Positions 41,901-43,669 of a DNA stretch of 43,669 nt are shown in pieces (the first letter of the stretch is position 1; each line of letters starts with the position of its first letter). The notes under the pieces are model-generated. The model saw nothing but the letters and a program-made list of their open reading frames with translations, searched no databases and was not told the DNA's origin. A program made the position numbers and the translations under genes. This DNA comes from JAGWRA01 sp035534615 (GTDB lineage Bacteria > Acidobacteriota > Vicinamibacteria > Vicinamibacterales > CAVVIG01): the NCBI GenBank assembly GCA_035534615.1, contig DATLRO010000127.1:1-43669 (forward strand). The letters run 5' to 3'.

Positions 41901-43669
41901 AAAGGCGGTCGTTGAAGCGCAGGAGCCCGCCGAGACACCGTCCGCCCTCCCGGAACTCGACGCTCACATCGAACTGGCTCGTCGCGGGCGCGACATTCAG
42001 GGGCGCGACGCGAAGCCCGTCGAGCGCGATCGTCTTCTCGTCGCGGCCGAGCAGGTTCAGCATCACGTCGAACAGCGGCGACCGGCTCGGGTCGCGGACG
42101 GGCGCCACATCCTCGACGACGAGGTCGAACGGATACGACTGGTGCTCCAGCCCCTCGGCCACGGTGCGGCGCACCGCCGCCACCAGATCGAGAAACCGCT
42201 GTCCGCCGGTGACCCGGTCGCGCAGCGCGAGGGTATTCGTGTAGAAGCCGATCTGGTGCTCGAGGTCCGGATGGTTACGCACCGCGACCGGCGTTCCGAT
42301 CACGATGTCTTCCTGCCCCGTGCAGCGGTGGAGCAGGGCCTTGACTGCCGCCGCCAGCACGGTGAACAGGCTGGCTCCGGAGCGATGCGCGAGTCCGTAC
42401 AGACCGCCCGTCAGCTCCTCGTCCAGTTCGATCGGCACGTCGTCTCCGTCGAAGGTCTGGAGGGACGGACGGGGGCGATCGCGCGGAAGGTCGAGGGGCG
42501 TCACCGCATCGGCGAAGACCTGCCGCCAGTACTGCCGGCTGGGGTCGAGGGCCCCCGACTCGAGGAGCCCGGCCTGCCAGGCCGCGTAGTCCTTGTACTG
42601 AATCGGCAGCGGGTCGAGCGGCGCGCCCTCGGGCGTGCCGCCGGCGTTGTACCAGCCGGCGAGCTCGTTCACGAGGATGCCCGCGGACCAGCCGTCGATC
42701 ACGATGTGGTGCAGCTGAAGCAGCAGTGCGAAACGGCCGGGACCGAGCGTCGCGACGGCGCAGCGCACCAGCGGCGCGTGCGACAGGTCGAAGGGACGGC
42801 CGAGATCCTCGCGCACCAGCGCGGCGACGCACGCACGCGGGTCCCGCTCGCGGCTGTAATCGTGCACGGCGACGGCGAAGGGGGGATCCTCCACGATCTC
42901 CTGCCACGGCTCACCGTCGACCTCGACGATTCGCGTCCGCAGAATCTCGTGACGGCGGAACACCGCCCGGAACGCGACGCCGAGGCGATCGACGTCGAGA
43001 GGGCCGGTGACCTCGAACTGCGCGGAGAGCTGGTAGGCCGGATTGCCGCGCTGGTCGCCGATCTGATCCAGCAGCCAGAGACGGCGCTGGGCGTGCGACA
43101 GCCGATGGCGCGGGGCGGCCGGCGCCAGCGGAATCCTCGCCGCGGCGGGCGGCGCGCCGGCATCCGCCGCGGCCGCCAGCTCCGCGAGCGAGGCATTGGC
43201 CAGCAGGTCCTTCACGGCCACCGCGATCGCCTGGTCCGAGAGCGCGCGGTTCGCGAGCCGGGCGGCCGCGAGGCTGTGGCCGCCGAGGTCGAGAAAGCGG
43301 TCGCGCAGGCCGACCGCGTGCACACCCAGGATCTCGCACCACAGCGCGGCGAGCCGCCGCTCCGTCCCGGTCCGGGGGGCGTCGCCGATCGCGCCGCGCC
43401 CTGCCCCATCGGCCAGCCGCGCCGTCAGGCGCTTCCCATCCGCCTTCCCGCTCGCCGTCGTCGGAATGGCGTCGCACCACTCGAAGCGAGAGGGAATCAT
43501 GGCGGCCGGCAGCCACCGCCCGAGATAATCGCGCAGCTCGCCGGAGGGCACCGGCGATCCCGACGCCACCAGGAACGCCACCAGCTCCCGACCGGTGCGA
43601 CCGTCGTAAACCAGCGTCGCCACGTCGCGGACGCCCGGGTGCGACCACAGCCGGCTCTCGACTTCACCG
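35971..43669 (-). CDS. Nonribosomal peptide synthetase 2, C-terminal part: ...A-PCP-C-A-PCP-C-A-PCP-TE (5' end beyond window)
   Basis: The frame runs to the right edge; what is seen is about 2566 residues. In order (coordinates): end of an A domain 43669-43430, PCP 43400-43190, C 43120-41830, A 41800-40210, PCP 40180-39960, C 39900-38600, A 38590-37080, PCP 37000-36820, thioesterase 36800-35971. Pocket residues by eye: middle A DVWHISLIDK (Ser-like), last A DASTVAAVCK (Tyr-like); the first A lacks its pocket. The second C domain has HHIIGDA, where the final Gly of HHxxxDG is Ala. The TE has GYSFGG (Ser near 36545) and a DAPHE catalytic His near 36050, so it releases or cyclises the peptide. 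This is the terminal synthetase of the line. The GTG at 43623 is internal, not a start. Confidence 0.95.
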   Translation of the reverse strand, partial: GEVESRLWSHPGVRDVATLVYDGRTGRELVAFLVASGSPVPSGELRDYLGRWLPAAMIPSRFEWCDAIPTTASGKADGKRLTARLADGAGRGAIGDAPRTGTERRLAALWCEILGVHAVGLRDRFLDLGGHSLAAARLANRALSDQAIAVAVKDLLANASLAELAAAADAGAPPAAARIPLAPAAPRHRLSHAQRRLWLLDQIGDQRGNPAYQLSAQFEVTGPLDVDRLGVAFRAVFRRHEILRTRIVEVDGEPWQEIVEDPPFAVAVHDYSRERDPRACVAALVREDLGRPFDLSHAPLVRCAVATLGPGRFALLLQLHHIVIDGWSAGILVNELAGWYNAGGTPEGAPLDPLPIQYKDYAAWQAGLLESGALDPSRQYWRQVFADAVTPLDLPRDRPRPSLQTFDGDDVPIELDEELTGGLYGLAHRSGASLFTVLAAAVKALLHRCTGQEDIVIGTPVAVRNHPDLEHQIGFYTNTLALRDRVTGGQRFLDLVAAVRRTVAEGLEHQSYPFDLVVEDVAPVRDPSRSPLFDVMLNLLGRDEKTIALDGLRVAPLNVAPATSQFDVSVEFREGGRCLGGLLRFNDRLYDRARMERLAGHLVQLLRSVAADPGARLSDLALMTGAERHRLLVEWNDTEAPYSSGRCLHELIGAQAARSPAAPALLCEGGELSHAGLDVRSNRLARHLVRLGVGPDVRVGVCLERSLDLPVALLAILKAGGAYVPLDPDYPQARLAFMVKDAACAVLITRSDLRQRLAGGSGGEPGTPVPVVCLDTDDADVQAMDGGPLADADRIAPVTSDNLAYVIYTSGSTGVPKGAMNTHRAVVNRLEWMQAACRIDGTDCVLQKTPYSFDVSVWELFWPLMTGARLCLARPGGHKDADYLIDLINEQGVTVLHFVPSMLQAFLQAPRAGTCANVRRVICSGEALPPETAGLFFARLPAELHNLYGPTEAAIDVTHWTCRAGPVPASIPIGRPIANTSLYIVDEALNPVPIGVAGELLIGGVPVARGYLDRPDLTAEKFIPNPFGAGRLYRTGDLSRYRSDGAIEFLGRLDGQVKLRGFRVELGEIESALVGCRTIAEAAVSLDADEDGGRLTAYVVPAAGGDMPAVAALQRDLSERLPDHMIPSRYVRVESLPRTSSGKLDRRALSSTPGLEVAAGTPYRAPRTALEATLARLWSAVLGVERVGLDDNFFHLGGSSLKAARLVSAAAREHQMTLRVRDLLLAPTLAALAARVAGSPASLAAPIPACPPSRFYPLSHGQQRLWLLEHFHEGREGSTYVVPAAFDVEGALDAERLEEAFAHLVRRHEILRTRFVEVGGEPQQEVLEEPPFAMQTVDLRGRADADAAAASWAAAYVAEPFDLARGPLFRVALLTLGDERHVLLVSQHHIIGDAWSDGVLMREVAASYAALRRGRPIALPPLRLQYRDYAVWQRRLLSSPEMAAHRDYWQGVFNEPVTPLRLPIDFPRPAVQRVDGARVGIALDPPLAREVEQFARTQQTTLFAVLLAALSVLLHRYTQAEDIVVGTPVAGRLNPELDSQIGFYVNTLALRLPLRPDRSGAAIVRLAADRLAEALEHQAYPFDRLVEELQIRRDLGRSPLFDVMVVHGERQEPFELEGVRLTPRALESRTSHFDLTFLFGEGSDTLEIAVEYSTALFQRGTIERMAAHYRALLLALVRRPEGAVGGLPMLLDPERQALVETWGRSPEPLAPGVTVLDLFRARVAARPSAVAVESEEGRLSYADLDGRSDRVAALLRDRHRIGPEEIVALRMPRSRAFVVWVLGILKAGGAFLPIDTSYPMARDLHILRDSGARFLATDDVEAVRELEFGGTVLPADAIAEPPAPGGGTPGPDGSRLAYVIYTSGSTGLPKGVALHHEGLANLAAAQLRAFEVREDSRVAQFASLGFDASVSEIFMALVAGAALVIVPEAVKQNPSVFPRWIEESAIGVVTLPPAYLRALDGSRLPGLKTLVTAGEEADREEALARARHLRYINAYGPTENTVCASWHQVPAGGLHAGAVPIGRPLANVQLYVVDARMEIVPVGIPGEICIGGVGVARGYLGRPAETAARFVPDPFGGQAGGRLYRTGDLGRWTPEGLLEFLGRQDRQVQVRGARVEPGEVEAVLETHPHVRRAVVFATGSAESRQLVAVAWISAPTPDEELKAHLRRALPSYMLPARVIPVSRLPLTPHGKVDLEALARQVAAEPVRGQAVGPLDSLEAGLVEEWERALGTGPIGVRDDFFELGGHSLLALQLAGRLQERFGVDLSLPTLFRFPTIERLAAHLRESAPVRRRWTGVVPIRQAGDRPPLLCLPPLTGSAVPFFTLAKHLGEDRPVYGLQAPGLDGEEPACETVEAIADRLEREIVREFPARDVTLLGYSFGGYVAYELAHRLAARGTGVRGCLLIDTLAAAAAPQAPAPGTGPLLEAINARVRELGGASIAFGEAVDALSEGEQLEMVTAALERQGLLSGFGGRRQLSGFFRVGAASLRAAARYRPGRSTMPLVVLPSLGSIAPAGSAGDLGWRAATGADVTVLAAVDAPHEALLQEPYAAEAGRLIRAYLDTGRR

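Noticed and set aside
43600..43623. GTG at 43623 as the start of NRPS-2
   Set aside because: The frame stays open to the edge and the residues before it continue an adenylation-domain A8 region.
21948..43669. Epimerisation or dual C/E domains in the synthetases
   Set aside because: No separate E domain is present and I could not see the duplicated His motif of dual C/E domains; D-residues are therefore not claimed.
1..43669. CRISPR arrays, tRNA or rRNA genes, insertion sequences, attachment sites
   Set aside because: No regularly spaced repeats, cloverleaf or transposase motifs were seen on either strand.

Overview
The window is strongly GC-rich throughout and gene-dense. It looks like a Gram-negative soil bacterium. 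An Acidobacteriota member, for example the Vicinamibacteria, is the best inference. The reasons are an Oar-like TonB-dependent receptor with a carboxypeptidase-regulatory domain, a secreted sortilin/BNR-propeller protein, a planctomycete-type cytochrome c, a PCYCGC protein and a Tat-exported DHDPS-like enzyme. There is no rRNA, tRNA, CRISPR or mobile element, and the reading frames are intact, so nothing marks a recent insertion.

Left part (1-20014): a mixed chromosomal neighbourhood. It holds a truncated cytochrome c gene, a PCYCGC lipoprotein-like gene, a UBP-type zinc-finger gene with a pirin gene, a possible 18-residue lysine-rich micropeptide, and a 1086-residue secreted BNR propeller. 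A tight four-gene run follows at 7332-11381 (GT4 glycosyltransferase, double acyltransferase, metallophosphoesterase, DedA) that looks like a glycolipid or envelope-lipid operon. After it come a chalcone-isomerase-like secreted protein, a TonB-dependent receptor, a DUF4136 protein, a secreted penicillin-acylase-family enzyme behind a near-consensus promoter, a Tat-exported DHDPS-like protein and a YwiC-like membrane protein.

Right part (20279-43669, running off the right edge): a nonribosomal peptide biosynthetic cluster. NRPS-1 (minus strand, about 3575 aa) reads C-A(LLM)-PCP-C-A-PCP-C-A-PCP. A complete luciferase-like monooxygenase is inserted in its first adenylation domain. NRPS-2 (minus strand, 5' end outside the window) reads ...A-PCP-C-A-PCP-C-A-PCP-TE. 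Directly behind NRPS-1 lies a PvdE/SyrD-type cyclic-peptide exporter. Between the two synthetases, on the plus strand, a carbamoyltransferase and a JmjC/cupin oxygenase overlap by four bases.

Reading the specificity pockets by eye gives Gly (with the oxygenase), Gln/Glu and Thr for NRPS-1, and unknown, Ser and Tyr for the visible part of NRPS-2. Only NRPS-2 carries a thioesterase, so NRPS-1 most likely feeds NRPS-2. The working model is an acylated peptide carrying an alpha-oxidised glycine, then hydroxylated and carbamoylated, exported by the ABC protein and perhaps trimmed in the periplasm by the nearby acylase, as PvdQ does for pyoverdine. The gene content and domain order are seen in the sequence. 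The product and the acylase link are inference.
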